The translations under genes were made by a program, and so were the position numbers. From Brumimicrobium mesophilum (GTDB lineage: Bacteria > Bacteroidota > Bacteroidia > Flavobacteriales_D > Crocinitomicaceae), in assembly GCF_003025005.1 (NCBI RefSeq), contig NZ_PVSS01000008.1:62001-126000 (forward strand): a DNA stretch of 64,000 bases. Direction: 5' to 3'. Positions 27,320 to 36,285 of the stretch are shown one piece after another (within the stretch, counting starts at the first letter, position 1; each line of letters opens with the position of its first letter). Below the pieces are notes generated by a model. That model had not been told where the DNA came from. It saw only the letters and a list, made by a program, of their open reading frames with translations, and did not search any database.

Positions 27320-27973
27320 TTAAAAATTTATCATACTGCTAACTTCTTCGAATGATTTTTTTGTATATCCTTCTGGAATTTTAAGATCAAACAAGCCTTT
27401 TTCATCAATATTAGTTTTAACCTCTGTTGCAACAAATTTCATTGATGCTTCTGAACTATTTATACTGTATTCTAGTGGTACACCTTGTAATCCCAATTTC
27501 GAATATTCTCTAAGGTAGACATCTGAAACTTTGAGCTCATTGGTGTACCAGTAAATCATTTCTTGGTTATCAACAAGAGCAACAGCTTTCTTACATTTAT
27601 ATCCCAAAATTGTTTTAGTTTCATCAAGATATTCAAACTTTACATCCTCTTCTTCTGCATTAAATCCCTCAAAATCTGAACCTTCAATAATTGCAGCTTG
27701 TTTTCCTACCATACCATCAATTAATTGAAGTCCCTTTTTTTTCCCATTATCGAGAATTGTAGTATTTTTCATTAACTGACCCATAACCATTTCAACGCGA
27801 GACTTATCATCCTTTGCATATATAGTTAATGATGAACCTTTAGACAGTTGTAAAATATATTGCATTTCAGGATCGTCTGATTTTATTTCTATATCATACT
27901 TCAGCTTCATATCTTGAGCAAAAGTTGAATTTATAATAAAAAGGAAAGCAAATAAAAGAGATGTAATTTTCAT
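27320..27973 (-). CDS. Exported DUF4412/GLPGLI-like protein, paralogue B
   Basis: This 217-residue protein is a tandem paralogue of the gene 18 bases downstream, sharing the MGQLMKNT, ILGYKCKKA, IYWYTNE and PEGYTKKS segments. The start is the ATG at 27973 giving MKITSLLFAFLFIIN and cleavage after FAQ; an in-frame TTG two codons earlier is less likely. The pair and the lipoprotein hydrolase appear to be one transcription unit. No function is known. Confidence 0.7.
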   Translation of the reverse strand: MKITSLLFAFLFIINSTFAQDMKLKYDIEIKSDDPEMQYILQLSKGSSLTIYAKDDKSRVEMVMGQLMKNTTILDNGKKKGLQLIDGMVGKQAAIIEGSDFEGFNAEEEDVKFEYLDETKTILGYKCKKAVALVDNQEMIYWYTNELKVSDVYLREYSKLGLQGVPLEYSINSSEASMKFVATEVKTNIDEKGLFDLKIPEGYTKKSFEEVSSMINF

Positions 27974-28149
27974 AAACAAGAATTTAATACACTAAAATTA
28001 CAACTTTTATATCATTTGATTGGTTAAAGTAGAAGTTAAAACATTACAAAACTGAGCTAAGTCTTGTTTATTTGGAATTGGCGTAGTAAAGCACCTCGCT
28101 GGATCAATTTTCCTTCCAACCAAAATATATGATTCTTTAAAGTTTTAAA

Positions 28150-28213
28150 AAAGAAAAAACTTTGATAAATATAGCTTTTCTGTAGGTTCGCTACTTAGCT
28201 ATACTTATCAAAG
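28150..28213 (-). terminator. Long intrinsic terminator on the minus strand
   Basis: CTTTGATAA (28160-28168) and TATAGCT (28170-28176) pair with AGCTATA (28197-28203) and TTATCAAAG (28205-28213), with one A/C mismatch. GTAG and CTAC close an inner loop GTTCG. On the minus strand the hairpin is followed by TTTTTTCTTTTTT (down to 28148), so it terminates the gene at 28268-29830. Confidence 0.85.
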
Positions 28214-28267
28214 CCTCACTTAAATATATAAAATTCCAGGTAATTAATTATTACACCAGTAAGTACC

Positions 28268-29830
28268 TTACTTCAGATCAAATTTTGCAGACCTTAAAGT
28301 TCCATCAATTATCGCCTTCATAGTATAAACGCCTGGTTCATCGCCAGGATAAGCAATAAAAGTAGTTAAAGCCCTTACTTCTTTTGTTCCAAACTTCATC
28401 TCTCCAACAGTTGTCTCGCCATTGTTCAAGTTAACTACTGCTTTCGTGGGAATAAAATCATCATTCTTTCTAACTAAGAGTTTTGCATCTGCGTCTGAAA
28501 CATTTGTATCGTAACTTCCATTCTTAAATTGATTACTGTTGGTGTTAAATACAATTTCTAATAAATTATCGTCAGTATAATATAATAAACAGTGTAGACT
28601 AAACCAATCATTCAATGCGTTTGCGTTTCTTTTTACTTCGGAAACCCATTCAATTTCTCTATCATTATCTATTTTTACTACAGTAAATCCTTTTCTGAAA
28701 TAATCATAATAATCAACAGTATAACCACCGGTTTCACTGGAGTATGTTTTAGAATTATTAAACTCTTGGTAAGCTACATTTAACAACACTATGTTCGAAC
28801 CATCCTTCAAGAAATGATTTTCTCTAATTGTGTATTTACCAAATTCGGCTTGCAATTCCTCATTACTCCTGTAAATATCTTCAGAACTGTACTTTTTAAG
28901 TTGCATATTGCCATTTTCTGTATCGTATTGATACGAAGTTATTGCTCCTTGTGTTTCGTCATCTGAATCAAAAGAAAGTAATGAAAAATTAATCTTATTA
29001 TTTATCGAATTATCACTAAGTTTCATTCCTCCAATACGGTTAAATTCCGCAGTAATTTCCTCCTCCATTGGTTCTTTTTTTGGATCTAAACAAACGAACG
29101 TAAGTTCTTTAACAAGCACCTCCTTATTTTTAGCATTGGCTTCCTCACTTTCCTCACTTTCTTCAATTAGCGTAGCAATTGATCCATTTTCATAATGAAC
29201 TATCCTATCATTTGATAATTTGTGTTCATTGTTCTTCGCATAATAAGTGTATGGCTCTCCAATAATATTGTTCTCGTTATCTAAGTTCACTATTCGGATC
29301 AATCTTCTTGACTCTTCCTCTTCTGAAGAACCATTTATAATTAATGAGATGTTTTCATTTATCCCACTGTAACTAAACCACATTCCTGTATTAATTATAT
29401 GTGATTTTGAAACTATATATTTTGAAGCAATCCCATCTACTACATCAATTTTAATTGGATCTTTAATTTGAGATAAATCGTCATAACTTAAAGTTTGAAG
29501 ATAAATACCCATTGACTTTTTTGATTTAACTAAACTAATAGTTACAATTTCATCGTCCCTGAGTATAACTTGATCTGCAAATGCTTTTCCATCATCAGTC
29601 TTGAATTCTACTTTCTTCTCAATAACTTTCTTCCCATCTTTAGATATTCTTATTGATTTCCCTTTAAAATCGCCTTCAACCTTAAATCCTTCATGAGTAC
29701 CCCATGGAATGTATCGAACCGTTTCTATTATGTCTTTCTCCTCTCCATATTCTTCAATGATCTCTTGTCCAATTAATGGATTGTTATAAGTAAATGCAAT
29801 TATTAAGAATGTTAAAAGTGCTGATTTCAT
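28268..29830 (-). CDS. Large exported protein of unknown function
   Basis: This 520-residue protein has a signal peptide (MKSALLTFLIIAFTYNNPLIGQ). The body is rich in charged residues and short beta-strand-like stretches with repeated D-[DN]-E/N patterns, such as SFDSDDETQG and YTDDNLLEIVF. This suggests a beta-propeller or repeated beta-sheet scaffold. No catalytic motif or T9SS tail is seen, so it probably stays in the periplasm. It has its own terminator and no clear partners. I do not recognise the family. Confidence 0.6.
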   Translation of the reverse strand: MKSALLTFLIIAFTYNNPLIGQEIIEEYGEEKDIIETVRYIPWGTHEGFKVEGDFKGKSIRISKDGKKVIEKKVEFKTDDGKAFADQVILRDDEIVTISLVKSKKSMGIYLQTLSYDDLSQIKDPIKIDVVDGIASKYIVSKSHIINTGMWFSYSGINENISLIINGSSEEEESRRLIRIVNLDNENNIIGEPYTYYAKNNEHKLSNDRIVHYENGSIATLIEESEESEEANAKNKEVLVKELTFVCLDPKKEPMEEEITAEFNRIGGMKLSDNSINNKINFSLLSFDSDDETQGAITSYQYDTENGNMQLKKYSSEDIYRSNEELQAEFGKYTIRENHFLKDGSNIVLLNVAYQEFNNSKTYSSETGGYTVDYYDYFRKGFTVVKIDNDREIEWVSEVKRNANALNDWFSLHCLLYYTDDNLLEIVFNTNSNQFKNGSYDTNVSDADAKLLVRKNDDFIPTKAVVNLNNGETTVGEMKFGTKEVRALTTFIAYPGDEPGVYTMKAIIDGTLRSAKFDLK

Positions 29831-29947
29831 GTTTTTGTGTTTAAATGATAATTTAATTTTGAACCTAATTTCTAATTGGATTCATTTTTATTGACGCCAA
29901 AAATAACCATTTACTCATTAATACCTCTAATTCTAAGTTCAAATCGA

Positions 29948-30772
29948 TTATTCAATAAAAACTTCCTTAAGACTTCTTGATTGATTCAAGAAATGATACG
30001 TTTTTCCATTTTCTGTTTGAACATCATAATTCACAGAAACAACTTGAAGCACAGCGTCTCCTTTTCCAAGAGATTCTATTTCCTGTTGACTAAAAAGGTG
30101 AGAAGATTCACTAGCATGAATAACTTTTGAGATGTGATTTCTTTGTCCAAAAATATCAAAAACCAAAGAATCACCATTTGACTCGGTGCTAACCCTAAAA
30201 TTATAAGATGATTCAATACTTGGATCGGACGAAATTATTTCACGTTCGCTTGGAGTACCGATTGTAGTGAATAGTTCGAAAGCTGGCCAAGTATTTCCAG
30301 ATGCTTTCCAAACTACGGTGTCTAGGAACGAAAATACGACTGATGGAGGTGCAACTGTCCCGTTTTTTACATATGAATTGTCAGATAATATAGCCAACTC
30401 CTCAAAATAAAATCCGAAGTAATAAGGGCTAGGTATTCTCTGCCAGAATGAAACTAATCCAGCAGATTGGTATTCTCCATTGTTCCCTTGAAATTTTGCT
30501 GCTAATGTGTATGACCACGAGTATTTTGTTCCAATCTTCCAATAGTGCGGAGTTTTCCCTTTATTTATAGCTGCTAATGTAGCGGTATTAGCTCCATAAT
30601 TTGGAACATATCTTTTCACCTCAGGCATTGCGTATCTACAAAAATTATCATTCTCAATCTTTGCATTTACATCATAATTTAATGCAAACTCATCCGTGCA
30701 GCCCTGTTTCTTGCAGCTTAATACCAATAAGGACATTCCTAAAACGATAAATATTTTTGAATATGATTTCAT
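29948..30772 (-). CDS. Lipoprotein with a CTDxxALNY-type cysteine motif
   Basis: This 274-residue lipoprotein has lipobox LVLSC (MKSYSKIFIVLGMSLLVLSC). Just after the anchor comes GCTDEFALNYDVNA followed by NFC. This short two-Cys motif is common in Bacteroidota surface proteins, where it precedes variable domains. The rest is beta-rich and unrecognised. It lies 36 bases downstream of an outer-membrane-like protein gene on the same strand. Confidence 0.65.
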   Translation of the reverse strand: MKSYSKIFIVLGMSLLVLSCKKQGCTDEFALNYDVNAKIENDNFCRYAMPEVKRYVPNYGANTATLAAINKGKTPHYWKIGTKYSWSYTLAAKFQGNNGEYQSAGLVSFWQRIPSPYYFGFYFEELAILSDNSYVKNGTVAPPSVVFSFLDTVVWKASGNTWPAFELFTTIGTPSEREIISSDPSIESSYNFRVSTESNGDSLVFDIFGQRNHISKVIHASESSHLFSQQEIESLGKGDAVLQVVSVNYDVQTENGKTYHFLNQSRSLKEVFIE

Positions 30773-30808
30773 AATTTCTAATTATTTAATTTTCGAAAAT
30801 CTGTAATA

Positions 30809-31534
30809 TTAAAGATTGTAAGTCAATCCAAAACGAAATCCTAACTGATCTATTATTGTAGTTTCAATTTCTTGTTCATTAATTATATCTTCGAGTAATC
30901 GGCCCTCGAAACTGGATGGATCCCAGACAACTTCTCTCGTTTTCATAATTCTAAAATTATTTTCTAAAGACAAATTAAAATGTAATCCTTTATAGATTTG
31001 GACATCTGCTCCTATGTAAAAACTTGAAGCAAATGGAGTAGAATAATAAAAGTCTTGATATTGAATTATAGAATTAGAGTTTAACAATTCATAAGTATAA
31101 TTACTGATTGGATAAACTGGTGAACCTTCACTTATGTAACCATTTCTATAATTAGACGCAATTTCTGTTAAGGCTGAAAAACCTACTAATAGAGAAACCC
31201 TCTTTTCATCCCAAAACCGATTTTCTACACCAACCCCCATTAAATGACTAGCAAATAAAAAGCTATCATACTCTTCGGTGGTTGATTCAAATTTTAAATT
31301 CCCATATAACTCATAAACTCCAAAAACACGGAAATTATTAGATTCTAAATCAAGATTGACCCCTAATTGAACACTAGTTCTTGTATATTTAAAATTTTTA
31401 AACCTTAATTTACCACCTTCCGAATAAAGGCTTTCAGAAACCCCAAAATGGAGTGATTTACTGATCTGCGAATTAACAGTGTTTCCATGCAAAAGAAAAA
31501 TGCCAAGTAACAATCCTATAATTATCTGTTTCAT
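30809..31534 (-). CDS. Outer-membrane beta-barrel-like protein (intact paralogue)
   Basis: This 241-residue protein has a Sec signal (cleavage near TVNSQ). It then shows alternating hydrophobic/polar strands ending in an aromatic/hydrophobic C-terminus (FRFGLTYNL), as expected for a porin-like barrel of about eight to ten strands. The upstream gene at 31570-32274 is a paralogue sharing features such as VGVENRFW versus GGLKYVFF, NYR[ND] after a strand, and LHFNLSLENN versus LNLELGVG. Function is unknown. Confidence 0.65.
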   Translation of the reverse strand: MKQIIIGLLLGIFLLHGNTVNSQISKSLHFGVSESLYSEGGKLRFKNFKYTRTSVQLGVNLDLESNNFRVFGVYELYGNLKFESTTEEYDSFLFASHLMGVGVENRFWDEKRVSLLVGFSALTEIASNYRNGYISEGSPVYPISNYTYELLNSNSIIQYQDFYYSTPFASSFYIGADVQIYKGLHFNLSLENNFRIMKTREVVWDPSSFEGRLLEDIINEQEIETTIIDQLGFRFGLTYNL

Positions 31535-31569
31535 AGTTCATTTATTTTAAAAAGAGTTATCTCATGCTT

Positions 31570-32274
31570 TTATTTGTTGTTCTTTATATTAATCGAACAA
31601 ATCATACCTACTTGAAAACTAAGCATTTTAAATTCTCTTCCAATCGTAGGTGTATCTTTTACATCCGCTAAAACATCTTCAAAAGGAACAGATTGACTCC
31701 AATATTTCTCCTTAATTAAAACTCTCTTTCTTCCGATTCCTACACCTAATTCTAAATTCAAATTATTCAATAATTCTATCTCTAAACCTAAGATTAGTTA
31801 ACAATAAATAGGAGAAGAATCATAAAAATCTAATGAATAATAATACTCGTAAGAGTAATTAAAATCTCGTTCTTTGTAAGGAATTTTGGTCACAGCGAAA
31901 TTATCAGGCGCCAAGAAAGCATCTCTATAGTTTGAATACACTTCCGTTGAAAGATTAAACCCTATAAAAGATCTGAATCGATTTTCTTTCTTAAAGAAGA
32001 CATACTTTAGACCACCTCCTAAATAATAACTTTGGAAATTAATAGAAGATCCCAAGTTTCGTGACAATTTATAAACACCTTTTATTTCTACACACCCCCT
32101 ATCTTTGTCTAATCTTGCACCTATTCCAAATCCAAATTCATTAAAAGAACTAGAGTATTCATCTGATTGTACCTTTGAATAAGATTTAGAAACATCTACA
32201 ATTATTAATGTTTGGGTTTGTGAAAAACCAATCAAAGTAATAACCAGAAGTAAAATGGAAAGTAGAGATTTCAT
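31570..32274 (-). pseudogene. Outer-membrane beta-barrel-like protein interrupted by an in-frame TAA
   Basis: The first 158 codons (signal peptide, then barrel strands) end at TAA (31798-31800) after SSPIYC. Reading on in the same frame gives LILGLEIELLNNLNLELGVGIG and about 65 more codons to 31570, ending SFQVGMICSINIKNNK. The combined length and the position of the break match the intact paralogue at 30809-31534, whose corresponding segment is uninterrupted. This is a nonsense mutation, a sequencing error or a very young pseudogene. The downstream part has only a TTG at 31770 as possible restart. Confidence 0.75.
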
Positions 32275-32428
32275 AGTCTTGTATAGTTTTAGTGTTAAAA
32301 TGATGATTAAAGTAGTCTTTAAAACTTGGAATCTGACATCTTAATTCAATAGCGTTTTTGTGAAAATACAACTAAATTGTGAGAAAATTAAAAAGTGAAT
32401 CAAATAAAAGTAACGCTTATGACCAAAA

Positions 32429-32466
32429 AAAATGGAGACACGCAATAAATCACGCACCTCCATTTT
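32429..32466 (-). terminator. Intrinsic terminator after the site-2 protease gene
   Basis: On the minus strand AAAATGGAG pairs with CTCCATTTT (plus-strand arms 32429-32437 and 32458-32466) around a 20-base loop. A T-run (plus-strand A-run 32425-32430) follows, 23 bases after the stop at 32489. Confidence 0.85.
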
Positions 32467-32488
32467 AAAAATCATTTATTATAAAAAG

Positions 32489-33820
32489 CTATTGGAAAAT
32501 TGCTTTGTAAGCATCATTTCCGTTGGCATAAAGGAAAATAGTAATTAATAAAATAAACCCTATCAATTGCGCGTATTCTAACACCTTTTGCGGCGCTTCT
32601 TTTCCCGTAATCATTTCATACAACAAGAACACGATATGTCCACCATCTAAAGCTGGAATTGGCAGAATATTCATAATTGCTAAAACGAGAGAGATAAACG
32701 CAGTATTTGTCCAAAAAATTCTCCAATCCCAAGTAGGGGGAAAAAGATTTCCAATTGCTCCAAATCCTCCAACACTCGTTGCACCTCTTTCAGTAAAAAT
32801 AAGGGGTAATTGCGCAGCATAATCATACATTGTCCAACCTGCTCTATCAAATCCTCGAGAAATTGATTCTCCAAAAGTATAATCCGTATGCGTAGTTTTT
32901 AACCATTCTGGAAATTGAGGTAAAAATCCGATTGTTTTATTTTTATCGGTATAAACATCTAAATCTAAATACTCACCATTTCTGTAGAGTCCAACTGTAG
33001 CCAAAGTAGAATCTCCTTCTTGCTTTGCCAATTGTGCTTGTAAATCGTGGAAAAATGGAGTTGCAACACCATTTATACTTACAATACTGTCTCCTTTTGT
33101 CAATCCTTTTTTGAAAGCGTCTCTGTTTTGCATAACAGAATCGACGATAGTTGGCATTCTTGGATTAAAAGCCATAACAGCATCATTTGCCCACATCCAA
33201 TCATTAATATCTTCATCTAGAACAATGATTTTCTTTTCTCCAGAAGGTTTTTTCACTTCGATTTCTCTGTAACCCCTCAAGAAAATTTGCAAGTTAACGA
33301 GTTGAGCATTCTCAACTTTCTCACCATCAACTGCTGTAATGATATCACCATCTTCAAACCCTAAATTCAACTCAGCAAAGTTTTTGTTTACTGCGATTCC
33401 ATATTTTAAAGCATCATTCTCTAAGGCATCATCGCCCCAAGCAGAAACTACCATTGTGTAAATGAAGAATCCTACTATTACGTTTACCACAACACCAGCA
33501 ACCATTACAATTAAGCGTTGCCATGCCGGTTTTGAACGAAATTCATCCTCTTTCGGAGGAAGTGCCATTTGATCTTTGTCCATAGACTCGTCAATCATTC
33601 CGGCAATTTTCACATATCCACCCAAAGGCAACCAACCGATTCCCCATTCTGTATCACCAATTTTCTTCTTCAATAAAGAAAACCAAGGGTCAAAGAAAAG
33701 ATAGAATTTTTCAACACGAATTTTAAAAGCACGAGCGGCCAAATAATGTCCGAACTCATGAACTGTAACTAATATTGCTAGTGAAAGTAGTAGTTGAGCG
33801 GCTTTAATCCAAAAATCCAT
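32489..33820 (-). CDS. rseP: Site-2 zinc metalloprotease RseP (M50)
   Basis: This membrane protease cleaves transmembrane substrates such as anti-sigma factors or signal-peptide remnants. The zinc site HEFGH (His21, Glu22, His25) lies in the first helix and the second ligand motif is NILPIPALDGGH near residue 390. Two PDZ-like domains lie between (GFEDGDIITAVDG and GLTKGDSIVSING). At least four membrane segments are visible, and the 443-residue length fits. It is the last gene of a probable operon with a PfkB kinase, a DUF349 protein and a membrane protein. A cognate anti-sigma factor is not in the window. Confidence 0.95.
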   Translation of the reverse strand: MDFWIKAAQLLLSLAILVTVHEFGHYLAARAFKIRVEKFYLFFDPWFSLLKKKIGDTEWGIGWLPLGGYVKIAGMIDESMDKDQMALPPKEDEFRSKPAWQRLIVMVAGVVVNVIVGFFIYTMVVSAWGDDALENDALKYGIAVNKNFAELNLGFEDGDIITAVDGEKVENAQLVNLQIFLRGYREIEVKKPSGEKKIIVLDEDINDWMWANDAVMAFNPRMPTIVDSVMQNRDAFKKGLTKGDSIVSINGVATPFFHDLQAQLAKQEGDSTLATVGLYRNGEYLDLDVYTDKNKTIGFLPQFPEWLKTTHTDYTFGESISRGFDRAGWTMYDYAAQLPLIFTERGATSVGGFGAIGNLFPPTWDWRIFWTNTAFISLVLAIMNILPIPALDGGHIVFLLYEMITGKEAPQKVLEYAQLIGFILLITIFLYANGNDAYKAIFQ

Positions 33821-33897
33821 AATCTTAGTAAAATTTTAAAATGCAAAGGTGATGATTAGTAATTGATAATTTAGTATTGAAAAACTACAATTAACAT

Positions 33898-34578
33898 TTA
33901 TTGCTCTTCAAATCCTGAGAAATACACCTGAGTTTCATCAACGTTTATACGTAAAAGACGCATAAATTCTTCTTGTTTTTCTACGGGAATTGTATTGAGC
34001 TGAAAATCCAAAACTAAATCATTGTTATTGTATTCGAAGAACAATTGATCTTTCGTAATTGAAATTCTTTTTAAACCTTTAAAATAAATTGCAATCACTT
34101 CCCTATCCACGGAAACTATTGCTTTTTTCGTCATCCCTACTCGGTATTTCTTACCTATCATTCCACGTATTGTATTGATAATGGAATCGACAATAAAAAT
34201 GAGGAAAATTAATGTAATAAAAATTGCATCTTTTGAAAAGATGATAAACACTGTACCGATTAAGAAAAAACCGACAATTTCAATACTATTGTTTAAAAGA
34301 ACACTCTGTTTTCTTTCATTGCTGATTACAGAGTTAAATTGAAATCGATCTACTTGATTTACAATTTTAATTCCTGACCATTTTCTAGAAGATCTTGATG
34401 CTCCCAGTAAGAAAATCAGACCTGCGGCAATCCCGAAAACCAGTTCTTTATATTCGAACTGGTCTCCGTGAATTTTAAGGCCAAAAATACCAAAGACTTC
34501 ATTCAGCCCCACTGCAAATGCGAACGGTAAAGTCAGCAAGGAGATGATGAAAATCCATGTATTGTAAATTTTATTCAT
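33898..34578 (-). CDS. Membrane protein of unknown function coupled to the DUF349 gene
   Basis: This 226-residue protein has hydrophobic segments near residues 8-28, 45-62, 100-118 and 120-137. A soluble C-terminal domain of about 80 residues (KRISITKDQLFFEYNNNDL) has a PH-like alternation of strands. Its ATG (34576-34578) overlaps the stop codon region of the DUF349 gene (ends 34571), as ATGAATAA, implying translational coupling. I do not recognise a family. Confidence 0.65.
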   Translation of the reverse strand: MNKIYNTWIFIISLLTLPFAFAVGLNEVFGIFGLKIHGDQFEYKELVFGIAAGLIFLLGASRSSRKWSGIKIVNQVDRFQFNSVISNERKQSVLLNNSIEIVGFFLIGTVFIIFSKDAIFITLIFLIFIVDSIINTIRGMIGKKYRVGMTKKAIVSVDREVIAIYFKGLKRISITKDQLFFEYNNNDLVLDFQLNTIPVEKQEEFMRLLRINVDETQVYFSGFEEQ

Positions 34579-36274
34579 TAGGAATCATTTTAAGCTTTGC
34601 TTTAAGCGCTAACAACTTATCTTGCTCTGCTTTGATGTTGTTTTCTACTTGGTCTTTTAATGCATTTGCTCCTTTGGAGTTAGCAAAGAATCCAAGATTA
34701 TTTTCAAACTGAATAATTTCTTGTTGAATTGTACTTATTTCAGCGCGAATTGTTTGCTTTTCTTTCTCAAACAATTCAGCTGCATTTCCACTTCCTCGTA
34801 GCGTTTTAATACGCGCTTCAAACATCACTTTTTCTTTCTCTTCACCTTTCATATCAAGAGAATCATAATGTTTATCGATAGCCGCTTTATAAGCTTTAAA
34901 GATTCCGTCTTTTTCTTTTGTTGGAACAAATCCAATCGCTGAAAAACGTTCAGAAAACGCATGTAAAGATGCAATCGCTTCGTCTTTATCTTTAGACAAT
35001 TCGAAAGTTGAAATTTCTTCAACTAAATCTTGTTTAGCTTTTAGGTTGTCATCGAAAGCTTTATCTTTTTCATCGAAATGAGCTTGTTTAGCATCAAAGA
35101 AATAATCACAAGCGGCACGGAATTCTTTCCACAAACTTTGTTCGTTCTTTTGACCTGCGCTACCTGCTTTCTTCCATTGTTTTTGAAGTTCAATGATTGA
35201 TTTAGTTGTTGGACCCCAATCTGCATTGTCTTTTAAAGTATTTACTTTTTCGATTAACTTCTTTTTACCTTCAGCAATCTTATCATATTCTTGCTGAATA
35301 TCCTTATAGAATTCGCTTTTGATAGAGAAGAATTGGTCACATAATCCGCGGAATGTTTTCCATACTTCATCGTTCTCTTTTTTAGGACCAAATCCAATTG
35401 TTTTCCATTCTTTCTGAAGACTAAGAATTTCTTTAGTTTGATTCGACCAATCTTTAACTGATTCACGGCTTTGAGCTAAAACAGCTTCAGTTTTTTGAAT
35501 CAGTTCATTTTTCAATCCAATATTCGCTTGCATTTTCTCACGTCTATCGTCGTAAAATGAGCGAATACGGTCATAAATTTTGTTGATTGTAGAATAATAT
35601 TCATCTTTCAGCTCATCCCAGTGCTCTTGTTTGGTTGGACCAACGTCTTCCCATTCATTTTGCAAACTTTTGATTTTCGCTTCAACATCTTTAATTTTCT
35701 CAACTTTGCTCAGCTCTTTAATCTGCGCCAAAAGCAATTTCTTAGCTTCATAGTTCTTTTTGAAATCATAATCTTTGATTTCCTTATAGATATTCATGTT
35801 GTAGAAAAACTGCTCTAACAAACGGCTGTATTCTTGTTGAATATCATTTCTTTTTTCACGAGGAATATCTCCAATATTTTTCCATTTCTCGTTAATTTCC
35901 TTGTGCGCAGAAAAAGCAGCTCCAATATTCTCTTCATCTGTAATTACAGCTTGTAATTGAGAAATTAGTGCTCGTTTTTTCTTCAGATTTTCATCTTCTT
36001 CACCGCGTTTTGCTTCAATAATAGCTTTGCGCTTTTCTTTATATGGAGAAAAGATTTCATAAAACTCCTCTTTGAGTGGATTCATCCATTCCTCTTGAGT
36101 AAACTCTTCATTTCTATCTTTCGCCTCTAATTCAGCAATTTGAAATTGTCTCGTTGCTTCAATTAAATAATCTTCGAATTGCGTACGCAGTTCATTTACT
36201 TCTCTTCCCGTTTTTAAGACATTCTCTTTTTCGGTTAGTTCTTTAAGCGCATCAATAAATTCTCTCTTCTCCAT
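34571..36274 (-). CDS. DUF349-repeat coiled-coil protein
   Basis: This 567-residue cytoplasmic, highly charged helical protein carries about five DUF349 repeats of ~75 residues. Each has a W-K-x-[IVA]-G core, for example WKNIGDIPREKRNDI, WEDVGPTKQEHWDEL, WKTIGFGPKKENDEVW and WKKAGSAGQKNEQSLW. A final coiled coil follows. DUF349 proteins are widespread in Bacteroidota but without an agreed function. It sits between a PfkB kinase (12 bases upstream) and a membrane protein gene that overlaps its 3' end. Confidence 0.9.
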   Translation of the reverse strand: MEKREFIDALKELTEKENVLKTGREVNELRTQFEDYLIEATRQFQIAELEAKDRNEEFTQEEWMNPLKEEFYEIFSPYKEKRKAIIEAKRGEEDENLKKKRALISQLQAVITDEENIGAAFSAHKEINEKWKNIGDIPREKRNDIQQEYSRLLEQFFYNMNIYKEIKDYDFKKNYEAKKLLLAQIKELSKVEKIKDVEAKIKSLQNEWEDVGPTKQEHWDELKDEYYSTINKIYDRIRSFYDDRREKMQANIGLKNELIQKTEAVLAQSRESVKDWSNQTKEILSLQKEWKTIGFGPKKENDEVWKTFRGLCDQFFSIKSEFYKDIQQEYDKIAEGKKKLIEKVNTLKDNADWGPTTKSIIELQKQWKKAGSAGQKNEQSLWKEFRAACDYFFDAKQAHFDEKDKAFDDNLKAKQDLVEEISTFELSKDKDEAIASLHAFSERFSAIGFVPTKEKDGIFKAYKAAIDKHYDSLDMKGEEKEKVMFEARIKTLRGSGNAAELFEKEKQTIRAEISTIQQEIIQFENNLGFFANSKGANALKDQVENNIKAEQDKLLALKAKLKMIPNE

Positions 36275-36285
36275 AATAGTATGCT

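Noticed and set aside
28181-28194. GTAGGTTCGCTAC as a tRNA T-arm
   Set aside because: There is no acceptor stem, anticodon or D-arm around it; it is the inner loop of a minus-strand terminator.
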